The notes under the pieces were generated by a model that was not told where the DNA came from, did not search any database, and saw only the letters and a program-made list of their open reading frames with translations. From NCBI GenBank assembly GCA_017871115.1, contig JAFCIZ010000001.1:7314001-7378000 (forward strand): a DNA stretch of 64,000 nucleotides. The letters are read 5' to 3'. Below, piece by piece: positions 50,331 through 60,727 of the stretch (positions within the stretch are counted from its first letter, which is position 1; every line of letters begins with the position of its first letter). The translations under genes were made by a program, and so were the position numbers. This stretch comes from Cunninghamella blakesleeana. Taxonomy: Eukaryota > Mucoromycota > Mucoromycetes > Mucorales > Cunninghamellaceae.

Positions 50331-52028
50331 ATGTCATTATCAGCATTCAGTCAACTAAAATTGGCATCACGTAAATTTATAAAAACCTTTAATAGGGGTT
50401 TCTTTTACTCACTCTATTCCTTTTCCCTCTCTTTCTCTCTCTCTCTCTCTCTCTTCTTTATATTTATTAATAGGCGATGTTTTTGATAGTGTACGCATAT
50501 CTCAAGTAGTAGCAAAGGATGGAAAGACAAATGAAGAAATGGAATTACAATATATAAAACAAAAAGCAGTTGGCCATGGTTCATTTGGTGAAGTTTTTCA
50601 AGCAAAAATAATTAAAACAAACGAAGTCGTCGCCATAAAAAAAGTATTAGAAGATAAAAAGTATAAAGTAAGTGGATATAATATATATAGATATGTAGAT
50701 ATATATACTGAAGTTGTAACTAATATATCTTTCTTTCTTTATATATATTATTAGAATAGAGAACTACAGCTTATACAACAGTTAGATCATCCTAATATAT
50801 GTGCCTTAAAGGCCTACTTTTATAACAATGAAGAAGAAGGAAAGGTACGTAATAAAAATAATTAAATTCTATTTTTAAAAAAAAAAAAAATGTGGGGTAA
50901 AAATCATATGGATCGTAAGATACATACTCACAAATCATATTATTGTTTTTTATTTTTATTTTAATGCATAAATTATTTAGTTTTCCAAACGAAGTAAAAA
51001 AGATAAAGTATATCTGAATTTAGTACTTGAATATATGCCAGAAACTGTTTACTCTGTTTATCGACGTTATACAAAAGCAAGACAATATACTCCTACTTTA
51101 GCCATAAAATTATATATGTATCAGCTTTTTAGATCACTTGCTTATTCTCATCATCATGGTATTTGCCATCGAGATATTAAACCTCAGAATTTATTAGTTA
51201 ATCCTACAACAGGCGTTCTTAAATTATGTGATTTTGGAAGGTATGTATTCAGTTATATATATATATATATTAAATCGAAAATTAATGAAAAAAATTCGTT
51301 TTTTTTTTTATTTTATTTTATTATTATTTATATATTCACTTGTGTAGTGCAAAACCTTTAGTAAGTGGCGAAGCTAATATAGCTTATATTTGTTCAAGGT
51401 ACTACCGTGCTCCTGAATTAATCTTTGGTGCAAAATATTATACAACTAGTATCGATATATGGTCAGTCGGATGTGTATTGGGAGAAATGATGCTTGGTCG
51501 CCCTTTGTTCCCTGGAAGGTCATCAGTAGATCAGATCATTGAAATTGTAAAAATTCGTGGAACACCTTCTACTGAACAATTGGAACAAATGAACCCAAGT
51601 TATACAAAGCAACAACTTCCTCGAGTTTATCCAACGCCACTTTCAAAAGTAAATTATATAAATATGTATTGTTTAATTTAATTTTATAATTAAAAGAAAT
51701 AGAAAAATATATATACTTTCGCCTATTATTATTAATTACTATTTTTTTTTCTTCTTCTTATTATTACGGCTAGGTTTTCAGATCAAAAGCATCAAAAGAC
51801 GTATTGGATTTATTAGATAAATTACTTGAATATATACCATCTCAACGTATAACAGCTATTGAAGCAATGGCTCATCCTTATTTTGATGAACTACGACAAC
51901 AATCACAAGGTATTAATGCATCTAGCTTTCCACCTTTATTTAATTTTACAAGTGAAGAATTATCTATTCGACCTGATTTAAATTCAAAGTTAATTCCCCA
52001 AGGATTTGATACCTCAGTTATAAATTAA
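50331..52028 (+). CDS. Glycogen synthase kinase 3 family Ser/Thr kinase
   Basis: CMGC kinase of the GSK3/shaggy family. Six exons (50331-50370, 50474-50667, 50755-50844, 50981-51240, 51348-51648, 51774-52028) give 379 residues. Kinase features: Gly loop [16 protein letters not shown]-binding Lys in [13 protein letters not shown], catalytic [26 protein letters not shown] (joined over an intron), then [20 protein letters not shown] with the GSK3 activating Tyr in AYICS, and [20 protein letters not shown]. Arg and Lys residues of the primed-phosphate pocket (Arg in NRELQ, Arg and Lys in the activation segment region) appear present. The C-lobe tail [20 protein letters not shown] is the GSK3-specific end. 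The N-terminus lacks the inhibitory Ser of animal GSK3 (RTTSF); it reads [14 protein letters not shown]. Intron 1 has a long CT run. Fungal roles include glycogen, stress and developmental control. Confidence 0.95.
50423..50455 (+). repeat. (CT)n pyrimidine tract in GSK3 intron 1
   Basis: Run of CT dinucleotides with few interruptions, 20 bp before the acceptor of exon 2, so it also acts as an extended polypyrimidine tract. Confidence 0.85.
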
Positions 52029-52357
52029 TATATATATATATATATATATATACACATTCTCAAATACACACTCATACACTTATATATAACTTTCATTCTA
52101 ATTTATTAGCATTAGCTATAATGGAATTATGACTATTATTTTTCCATTATACTACATAGTGTATCTTTTTTAAAAAAAATTTTTTATCTTATCAAATATA
52201 TTAAATTTTATTTTAAAATGTGTTTACATAATAACATTATTTTTTATTACTTTTTGAAAAAAATAAAAAAAATAAAAATAAGCTATTTATAATATATTCT
52301 AATTGTCTAAATATATAAAAGATATATATACACATATATATATATATATCTCAGGAA
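52029..52357. other. Convergent intergenic region, GSK3 and FCP1-like
   Basis: About 330 bp of AT-rich 3' flanks with AT runs at both ends. No gene seen. Confidence 0.6.
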
Positions 52358-53386
52358 TCAAGTAACTATTTTGGTTTTTATTTTTTTGGGTCTCTTTTTC
52401 CTTTTTTTTGTAGGATTTTCCAGATTTTGAATATCAGAAGCAACCTTAAATTTTTTATTTCTTTTGGCTTTCTTCTCTATACCTACTGGTATCATTATTT
52501 TAGATTTTTCTATTGGTACTGTAAAATCATGTTCAATAGGTGCAGCATTTGGTTTTTTATGATCAATCTGATAATATTTACATAGCTTGGAACTCGGATG
52601 ATAATCCGTTGATGATGAAGACGAAAGTGAAGGATAAGAGAAGGATTGAATAAAGTTTGATACATTGGATTGATGTTTTAATTGGTTTAAATAATCTATC
52701 ATATATAATAATTCATTATCACCATGAAGTAAAAAATGATCTGAGGTATGATCAAAAGTACGAATAGGGATAGTATTATAAGGTTGTAAAATAGATTTTT
52801 CATCAGGTGAATCATCGATCATAATGGTATTTGTTGCATCATATCCACCTCCAGGTAAACTATCCCATACTAACTGTAAATCTTTTACAGTAATTGTATC
52901 ACTATGATATTGTTGAATCGTTAATCCCATATGTGATCGATCCCATACCAATGCCAGTTTGTCCATTCTACCTTTATCAAAAAGCTGCATCATTTTATCA
53001 ACTGCCTTTTTTTGTGCTGAAGACCAAACCATTACTTTGAAATGATTAAATATAAAGTCCAAGAAATGGTCAATATTGGGTCGTACAAACATGCCATTTC
53101 TTCTTCGTGTGCGAGATAATAAAGTACCATTCAAATCTAATATCAATAATTGTTGTCGTTGTAGGTTATCTTTTAAAAGTTTAGATGTTTGATTACTAGT
53201 ATTTAAATATTCTGCACTAGGACTTTGTGTGGTAGTGGAAGATAAGGGTCGTATAACCATAGTAGTAGCAGTAGTTGTTTTCATTGCTAATCTATTATTA
53301 AAAAATTTAGTTGTAATATTTTGAAAAGATGAAGAACATAGTTTTAAATTGATTCTTGCTGTTATTTTTATAAAACAATAGTTCAT
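52358..53386 (-). CDS. FCP1/NIF-domain HAD-fold protein with a DLNGT motif
   Basis: Single-exon gene for a protein with an FCP1-homology (NIF, HAD-fold) domain. From the ATG at 53386 it has 342 residues. The N-terminal 34 residues (MNYCFIKITARINLKLCSSS, then QNITTKFFNNRLA) are basic and Ser-rich without acid residues, so mitochondrial import is possible. HAD motif I reads LLILDLNGTLLSR (about 84): the nucleophile Asp is present, but the second Asp of DxD is Asn. Motif II region is VMVWSSAQKKAVDKMMQLF. A KDLQLVWDSLPGGGYDATNT segment precedes the acidic motif IMIDDSPDEKS. This variant (DLNGT with WSSA and VKDL) is known from related fungal and plant proteins, as I recall. The C-terminus is very basic (KKRKKRPKKIKTKIVT), suggesting a nuclear or nucleolar signal. 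The frame runs open 44 codons upstream through a pyrimidine tract, which I treat as leader. Confidence 0.8.
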   Translation of the reverse strand: MNYCFIKITARINLKLCSSSFQNITTKFFNNRLAMKTTTATTMVIRPLSSTTTQSPSAEYLNTSNQTSKLLKDNLQRQQLLILDLNGTLLSRTRRRNGMFVRPNIDHFLDFIFNHFKVMVWSSAQKKAVDKMMQLFDKGRMDKLALVWDRSHMGLTIQQYHSDTITVKDLQLVWDSLPGGGYDATNTIMIDDSPDEKSILQPYNTIPIRTFDHTSDHFLLHGDNELLYMIDYLNQLKHQSNVSNFIQSFSYPSLSSSSSTDYHPSSKLCKYYQIDHKKPNAAPIEHDFTVPIEKSKIMIPVGIEKKAKRNKKFKVASDIQNLENPTKKRKKRPKKIKTKIVT

Positions 53387-53744
53387 GAAAACAAAATTAA
53401 GAATAAAAATAAAAAGCAAGAAAAAAGAAAACGAAAAGAAAGGAAGAGAGAGAGAAAGAAAGGGAAGGGAGGGGAGAAAAAAAAGGTAAGGAAGAAAAAA
53501 ATTAAAAATGAAAGGCAAAAAAAAAAATTAAAAAACTAGTATTAAATTTGAACCCCGATCTTTTTTAAAAAAGTGAAAGTTTCATTTTTCATTTTTTTTT
53601 TTTATTTTATTTTACTCTCTCTTCTCTTCACTTTTTTTTACATTATAATATTAATACCTACATAAATATATAAACTAAATTGGCATCTACATATATATAA
53701 ATTCTTTTAAATATTTAAAAATATATACATAAAACTTCATATAA
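53387..53744. other. Divergent promoter region, FCP1-like and acidic unknown
   Basis: About 360 bp. The part at 53400-53490 is nearly pure purine on the plus strand (AGAGAG, GGGAGGGGAG), giving a hydrophobic Leu/Phe/Ser frame on the minus strand up to 53518; more likely a pyrimidine-rich leader than coding. Confidence 0.55.
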
Positions 53745-54030
53745 ATGACATCTCATGCTAAATTCATAAATCCATATAAATCAAGAGAATGGAATCAAAT
53801 ACCTGATTTATTTTATCGATATACAGAACAATCTATAAAAGTGTACAGTCGTCTTAAAGATAATGATTTAACTAATAGTATATCAACTGAAAGACTTAAA
53901 ACTTTTGCAAACGAAGATACCGTAAATATTTTTTTTAAAAAAAAAGAATATGTATATATACATAAAACAAATTATACGTAAATGGGCATAAACAGCAACT
54001 AATAATAAACTTTTTTATTATTATTTTTAT

Positions 54031-54068
<38 letters not shown>

Positions 54069-57000
54069 ATAGTTATTCATAAAATATGTTTTAGATGCTG
54101 CCTATAAACGAAAGCCAGTATTAGTTATCATTGCTCTAACAGAATCAACCGAAGATATAAAAGGTTCCAATATTATTTTATTTTGGTATGACATTTTCGA
54201 GGATAAGATTCGTCAAATTATATTGGATCAACCTTTGGCTGGGAATATTACTGTAGCTGCTATGACGCGACTTCCTTTAACTCTGGTAAGTTTTTATAAC
54301 ACTGATTTTTTTAGGCTTTTTAAACTTTTTCAAAAAATGAATATATATATATATACACTTATTTTATATTAATATTATTATTATTATCATTGTTATTTCT
54401 ATGATTATGTATAGATGAAAAAATCATACAAAGAACTCATAAACGAAGAACACCTGCGACACTTACTCGTTTTTGGAAAAGATAATGATTCAGTATTAGT
54501 TGCTTTACTTCAAGATAAAGAAAGCGAAGATTGTGTATATGGAACTTTAACTGAAGTAAATCTCCCTTTGAATTGTCCTGGTGGCATTACCGCTTTACAT
54601 ATATTACCCCAAAATGTATATGATAGACGAAAAGGTTATAATGACCCAAGAATATTTGTTGGAACAAGCAAAGGTTGCTTACAAGTATTACGGTTTAAAG
54701 CTTTACTTAAAAAGGATATCACTGTGGTTCCTGCTCAAAATTACACAGAATTTATTGATTATGATAATGGTAAAGTTTCACTTATTTATAAATATATATA
54801 TTCCAACATTAATTTAAAATTACACGCATACCTAATATAGCGTATATTTACTATTTATTCATTTATTTATTTTAAAAAAAATAGAACCAATTAATTATAT
54901 TACCTGTGTTCGCCCTCCACACCAAAAAAAAATGTTTATTGTCGTTGGCCAAAATACACCCAAGTTGCTCGACACAAATTCGTCAACCGAAAAGGATGAT
55001 AATGATCAGAATGATGAAGAGAATGAAAATGATGAAAATGATGAAAATGATGACACTTTGATACATAATGAAAAAACATATTTAAGAGTTATTGAAATAT
55101 CAGGAAACAATCGGCGTAAATTAGCAGCACAATTAAGTCCAGATATATTAGAATCATATATTATATCAACTACTCGTATCATACCTTATGAAGATTATTA
55201 TCAAATTACAGCCGTTTTTCAATCAACCATCGACAAACAACATTTTGAAGTCGATGTATGGACAGTGAAAGATAACAAAGTTAGCTTAGATGTGGCAAAA
55301 GAAACTATTGAAACAGATATACAACATTCTATCCAAGTAAAAATAAAAACGCTAATGAAAAATTATAATAATAGGAATAATTCAATGAGATGGAGCCGTT
55401 AATATATATTCAATTACTTTTTTTTATCACTAGGATATATGGCCAATGAAAGGAAAATCTGGCTATATGCTACTCTATCCTGAAAAAGCAATCAACCCTG
55501 ACGAAGACATTGATGAAGAAGCTATATTACCATTCATGGATTATTCTCCTCATAACTATGATGATAGTCAAAGTGTTGTAACAGAAACGACGGATAGATA
55601 TGATACAAGTGAACCCCCATCCATGGATTATTTTGATGATGATATTCAGTACCACCACGAAGATTCAAATGATATACAAGTTGAAGACACTGCTTATAAT
55701 AATATAGCTTCCTTTATAGAAACAGAAGATCAACAACAAGATACAGATGTCAATGATAACGAGAGCGATTCAGCTTTATCAATAAATAGGCAAAAAGATA
55801 TAACACTTAATGAAGAAGATAGTGGAATTGATGATGTTGATAAAATAAATAAAACAGATAACCATCTTGAAAATTCAACACGAAACCTTGACAATGATAT
55901 GAACAACACATCTATCGGCAATATATCTATAGTTTCAGATCATGAGAAAGATGTTCTAACACCTACTGCGGATAATAATAAAGATGGTGAACAAGAAAGT
56001 CAAACTCCTATATCCGATAATAATATGGATTATGAACAAAATAGCATCACTTCAACCACCTCTCTTAAAGAAGAAGAAGAAGAAGAAGAAGATAAACATG
56101 AAGACAAATATAATAATATAGAAAATGCTATTGAAGAATCGACACAAAAATTAGATAATCCTATAGATAAGAGCAAAGATAATGAAGAAATTAATACCAA
56201 TTTAAAGGCCTATCTTAAAGAAGAACAAGAAAAAGAAAATAATAATGATGATATGGAGGATACGATTGAAGAAACAACACAAAAATTAAACACTACTATA
56301 GATAATGACCCTACTGATAGAGAACCTTTAATTACAAATGATGAGCATGAAATTCAAATCACCTCAGCATTACTAAACGGCAATAATAAACAAGATAATT
56401 TTACATCTGATATCATTATTAATGAAGATAAGGTAGAAGATATAGTAGAAAATAATAAGGTTGAAGAATCAAAGCAAGTAAAACATAACAATACCAAAGG
56501 CGAAATTGTTAATGAAGATCTTATCACTATGAAAGATCATGAAGAATGTAAAACCTCTTCTACGGATTCTATTATAATTGATGAAGAAAATAGTATTATA
56601 ACAGCTACCTCATCCATAGAAGAATGTGATGTTGAAACTAATATTAATGAACTTACACAAACTGTAGGTGATGATAATGATGTCGATTCTGTTGGTAATA
56701 ACGAATCTATTAATGAAGAATCGTCTATTATGGAAGCTGAATTAGAATATCAAACTCCTTTAGCAAATGCGAATATTGATAGTGATACATCTGTAAACTC
56801 TGATAGCGAGGATGATATGGGAAGTGCAGTAGATGATATGGAAGACGAAGAAGAAAAAAAAGAGAAGGATATAGAGTGTGCATCTGTTAGTAGCGGTGCT
56901 GAAGACTTAATATACACATTAAATGAAGATGATCATGCTTCTATCCGTGATGAAACTGCAATTGAAAATGAAGATAACATCGAAGAATCAACACAGAATT

Positions 57001-58378
57001 TTGAAAATGATATTAACAATGAATATGAAAGTAAAAAACTATTAACTGAAGAAAAGCAACCTTTTTCAGCAATAACAAATACCAATAACAAAAATATAGA
57101 ACAATCAACTAATGATGACAACTATCAAATTCTCAATAAAACATTATCTCCCAAAGAATATATTCAAATACAAAAACCTACTGAACCTACAATTGAAAAT
57201 GCTCAATCATTTACACAGAGAGCTTTATCAGAAGAACAGGATATGTCCATTAATAATTCATCTACAGTAAAAGATAGCCAAGATTCTGTTGAATCATCGT
57301 CTACAGCAAACACAGATAGCAATATTCTATTATCCATGGATAGTTCTTTTTCAGAGAAGAATGACCAACATACTGTTACTGCTACATCACCTATAAAACC
57401 CACTGCTCAAGATAACTCACTCCTATTAAGCGAAGAGGACATAGGCTTACACGAAAATGATACAAAAGAAAACGATAATTCATTGATAGATGAAAATGAA
57501 CACTCTAACCAACATCATATTGAAAAACCGGCAGAAAATATTAAAATGGAAGAAGAAAAGGATCATTCATATGATTATCCACCAAATAATGACACAACGC
57601 AAAAAGTAACCATTGAAGATAAACCTAAAAATTTATCTTCTTCAGAATACTTAAAAATAGCAGTAAGAATTTTCAAAAACGTTAATGTTATAAAAATCTT
57701 TATTTGTATAAAATGGAATATTAATTTATTTTTTCTTTTTATTCTATTCCTTTTATTATCATCATTTATTTATTGATATTATATAGCGTTCAACTAATGA
57801 TAAAAGTAAACAGTACGGTAACTACTGTACACTTTTTGATAAGATCTTCTTACCCCTACCTTTGGATATTGATAACTCATTAAAAAATTTAGAAGCACTG
57901 CAATTAGATGAAAAAGAAGAAAATTGGTTGATGAAGTATTGTTATGAACATGAACAAGCTGTCTTTAAATTATTTATCATGCACTACAACATATCACACA
58001 AGAAATATAAATTAGTATTAATGCAAAACAATTTCATGAATGAACAACGTTACCAGATCCCTAACGATATTTTACAAACGTGTAATAATTTATCAAGATT
58101 AGCAGAAAAATTGGTTGCACCTGTACTTTTGGATTTACCTTTAGATGTGTTTGGAGGTAAGAAAAAAAAGATAATTAAAAAGAGTTAAACTTCATTAACA
58201 TGCCATACGTGTTACTAAGAGAAATATTTATTTATCTATTATATCTATATACATTTTAGATGATAATCCGTTTAATGAAAAATCTAAATCGAATTTAAAA
58301 AGAAAAAGAGGATTAGATTTCGGTGCTGATTTAGTAAATCAAGTCGTTGATCGAAGAAAAAGCAGAAAAATATGTTAA
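53745..58378 (+). CDS. Large unrecognised protein: beta-rich N-terminus, long acidic repeat region, helical C-terminus
   Basis: I do not recognise this gene. Seven exons (53745-53921, 54073-54285, 54415-54769, 54885-55336, 55434-57662, 57787-58156, 58260-58378) join in frame to 1304 residues. Residues 1-400 look like a beta-propeller: repeated short beta segments such as PVLVIIALTEST, SNIILFWYDIFEDKIRQIIL, RHLLVFGKDNDSVLVALLQD, PRIFVGTSKGCLQVLRF, YLRVIEISGNNRRKL, FEVDVWTVKDNK. Residues about 400-1140 are extremely acidic (Asp/Glu/Asn/Ser/Thr) and contain a recurring (N/T)xIEESTQxxxN motif. Residues 1145-1270 are helical and ordered (ENWLMKYCYEHEQAVFKLFI, CNNLSRLAEKLVAPVLLDLP). The end is basic (LKRKRGLDFGADLVNQVVDR). 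A propeller, then an acidic region, then a helical tail recalls Ctf4/WDHD1-type replisome proteins, but no diagnostic motif confirms that. A nuclear location is suggested by the KRKR cluster. Confidence 0.75.
55863..57110 (+). repeat. Degenerate protein-level repeats (IEESTQ motif) in the acidic region
   Basis: At least five related segments lie in one exon: LENSTRNLDND (about 55869), AIEESTQKLDNPID (about 56128), TIEETTQKLNTTID (about 56262), NIEESTQNFENDIN (about 56978), NIEQSTNDDN (about 57091). The 2nd and 3rd also share the upstream LKEE..EEE.. context, so a longer unit was duplicated. Confidence 0.75.
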
Positions 58379-58911
58379 TAGCATTCATTTTTATAATTAT
58401 AATTTTCATTATTTTGATATTGGTAGTATCCATAGTTAGTAAATAAAATAAAAAACATAGCATATTTTATATACCAGTCTTATTCATTTGAATTATCATT
58501 CAGTGTTATTATTCATTAGCTAATTAATATTAAACGACTATAAAACTTGTTAGTTTGGTATCTTTGAGCAAAATTAATTATATACATATTTACGAATATT
58601 TTATTCGATATCTGTGTATAAAACACATAAAAACTAAACTAAATTAAAAAAAGAGTTCGCTATTTCAACTTTTCAAACTTTATTTATGTATTCTTCAAGC
58701 TGCCCAGAAGATCACCCTGTGGGGAAGCTTTTGAAAGTTTGTCATATGTAATTGACTGAGTATGAAAATTCATTTTAATATTATAAAGATTATTTTTTTT
58801 TTTTTCACTCCTTTTTTTCCTTCTCTTTTTCTTTTCTTACACTTTTTATTTTTTAAAAGTTATATCAACATATAAATACAACATAGATATAGAATAATAA
58901 TAATATACAAT
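58379..58911. other. Intergenic between the acidic unknown and PXMP4
   Basis: About 530 bp. A compositionally odd island at 58693-58738 (GC-richer, able to form an imperfect hairpin) stands about 175 bp before the PXMP4 start; then T/C-rich leader sequence. No gene recognised. Confidence 0.55.
58693..58738. other. GC-richer imperfect hairpin island
   Basis: Arms cttcaagctgccc and ggggaagcttttgaaag can pair with small bulges around a loop of about 15 bases. Surrounding sequence is near-pure AT. Might be a structured leader or a relic; no family match. Confidence 0.35.
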
Positions 58912-59969
58912 ATGGATGCTCTTACACAAATTATCCTTGACCCTAAATATCATGATATTCTTACTATCGTAAAAGGCCTTCGTAATGGTATAGTGTATGG
59001 TGCTAAAGTACGGTTTCCTCATGCTTTAGTTATGACCTTTTTATTCAAAACAGGACCGTAAGTTTATATAACAATAATAGTAATAATAATAATAGTAATA
59101 ACAATAATAATAATAATAATAAAAGTGATAGGAAGTGAATAATGGCATATAAAATATACATAATATATAAATATATAGAATGACCTTTTTATTTCCATTT
59201 TCATATTAAGCTAAAAAATTCCTTTATTTATATTAATATATTAAAAGACTTAAAGATAAGCTTCGATTCATTTTTAAAGCAACCAAACAGCATGCTAAAA
59301 ATTTGGGTACTTTTGCAACTATTTATAAAGTATTGATGTTACTTCAAAAGAAGATAAATGGTGGAAAAGAAGCTAAATATCACTCTTTTGCTGCTGGTCT
59401 CATTGGAGGATATTATGTGTTTGGCGAAAATAATAATATCAATCAACAGGTAAATTTTTAATTTTATTTTCTATATGTGTTAAATGATAATCGGGATATT
59501 CAATAATATACATATATATATATATGAAAATCAATTTATTAGAGAGATATGTATAAGTTTATTTATTTATTATTGTTTTTATTATTATTACAATTATAGA
59601 TTGTACTTTATCTTTTCTCTCGTGTAGTTATGGCTTTAGTTAAATTACCTGTGAAACGTGAAGTTGTGGATGCACCTCAACACACATTCCCTATCTTTGC
59701 TGCTGTTATTTGGGGAACTGTTATGGTAAATGGAATAAATATCATCAAAATCATTTTTTTCATAAAAAAAAAAACATGAAAAGAAAATTCATTATTTATT
59801 AATATATATCATATATTGCTTTTTATTTTATTTCCTATTTTTTTTATAGTGGTTATTCAACCAAGAAGCTGACACATTACAACCTTCCCTCAGAGCATCC
59901 ATGCAATATATCTATAATGATTCCAATAGCTGGTCTTCTTTAAAAACATTACTTTGGCATAATAAATAA
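58912..59969 (+). CDS. PXMP4: Peroxisomal membrane protein 4 (PMP24, Tim17-like family)
   Basis: Four-helix peroxisomal membrane protein of the PXMP4/PMP24 group, distantly related to Tim17/22/23. Four exons (58912-59057, 59248-59449, 59600-59725, 59850-59969) give 197 residues. It matches human PXMP4 nearly throughout: VKGLRNGIVYGAKVRFPHAL then VMTFLFKTGP, a KLRFIFKATKQHAKNLGTF helix, AKYHSFAAGLIGGYYVFGEN leading into the diagnostic GENNNINQQ, IVLYLFSRVVMALVKLPV, FPIFAAVIWGTVMWLFNQEA, and LQPSLRASMQYIYNDSNSW at the C-terminus. The precise function is unknown. The gene keeps the family's length, with every intron in a region that aligns cleanly. Confidence 0.95.
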
Positions 59970-60242
59970 TTTTTTTAATACTTTCATTAATATTTATTTA
60001 TTTTATTTTAATAAACTGGATTAGAAAATAAATATAAAGATATATAAACTTAAAAGTGAAGATAAAATAGATCAATTGTTTAATAAAATGGGTGAACACA
60101 AAAAAAAAGTTATATGGCGGTTTTTTAATTTCCTAAGCAATCAATTTTTTTATTTATTTATTTTTGAGCCATAGTTATTTTTTTTTCTTCCTCTCTTTTT
60201 TTTCTTTCCTTTCACTCTTTTTTTATTTATTTTATAGCCATA

Positions 60243-60469
60243 ATGGGAATTTCTGGCCTTTTATCACTTACTAAATCTATTCAAAAAGCAGTTCATATAA
60301 AAGAATATTCTGGTAAACGCGTAGCAGTTGATGGAAATGTATGGCTTCATAGAGGTGCTTTTGGTTGTGCAAAAGAATTAGCTTTGGGTGACTCAACAAC
60401 AGCGTAAGAATAAAAATATAATGATAAGTTTACTATTATTATTATTATTATTATTATTCTCTCCATCTA

Positions 60470-60501
<32 letters not shown>

Positions 60502-60681
60502 ATCTATTTTATCTCCATGATAAATAGCTATATTACTTACTTTATGACCCAAGTTGATTTATTATTACATTTTAATGTTGAACCTATTATTGTATTTGAT
60601 GGATCTTCACTACCTATTAAAAACGTAACCAAGATGCAAAGACAGCAGTAAGTTATATTTATCTATGTTACACGTTTATTT

Positions 60682-60727
<46 letters not shown>

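Noticed and set aside
53387..53518. Hydrophobic Leu/Phe/Ser N-terminal extension of the FCP1-like protein
   Set aside because: It is the translation of a polypyrimidine tract. The later ATG gives a sensible presequence, so I treat the tract as leader, though a membrane-inserted isoform cannot be ruled out.
53540..53570. Minus-strand T-loop-like word (ggggttcaaat)
   Set aside because: The flanking bases cannot pair into a T stem and no acceptor stem is present, so it is not a tRNA.
52358..55402. Possible operon-like or functional clustering of neighbouring genes
   Set aside because: Adjacent genes have unrelated predicted roles and separate promoters; no secondary-metabolite, defence or CRISPR-type grouping is visible anywhere in the window.
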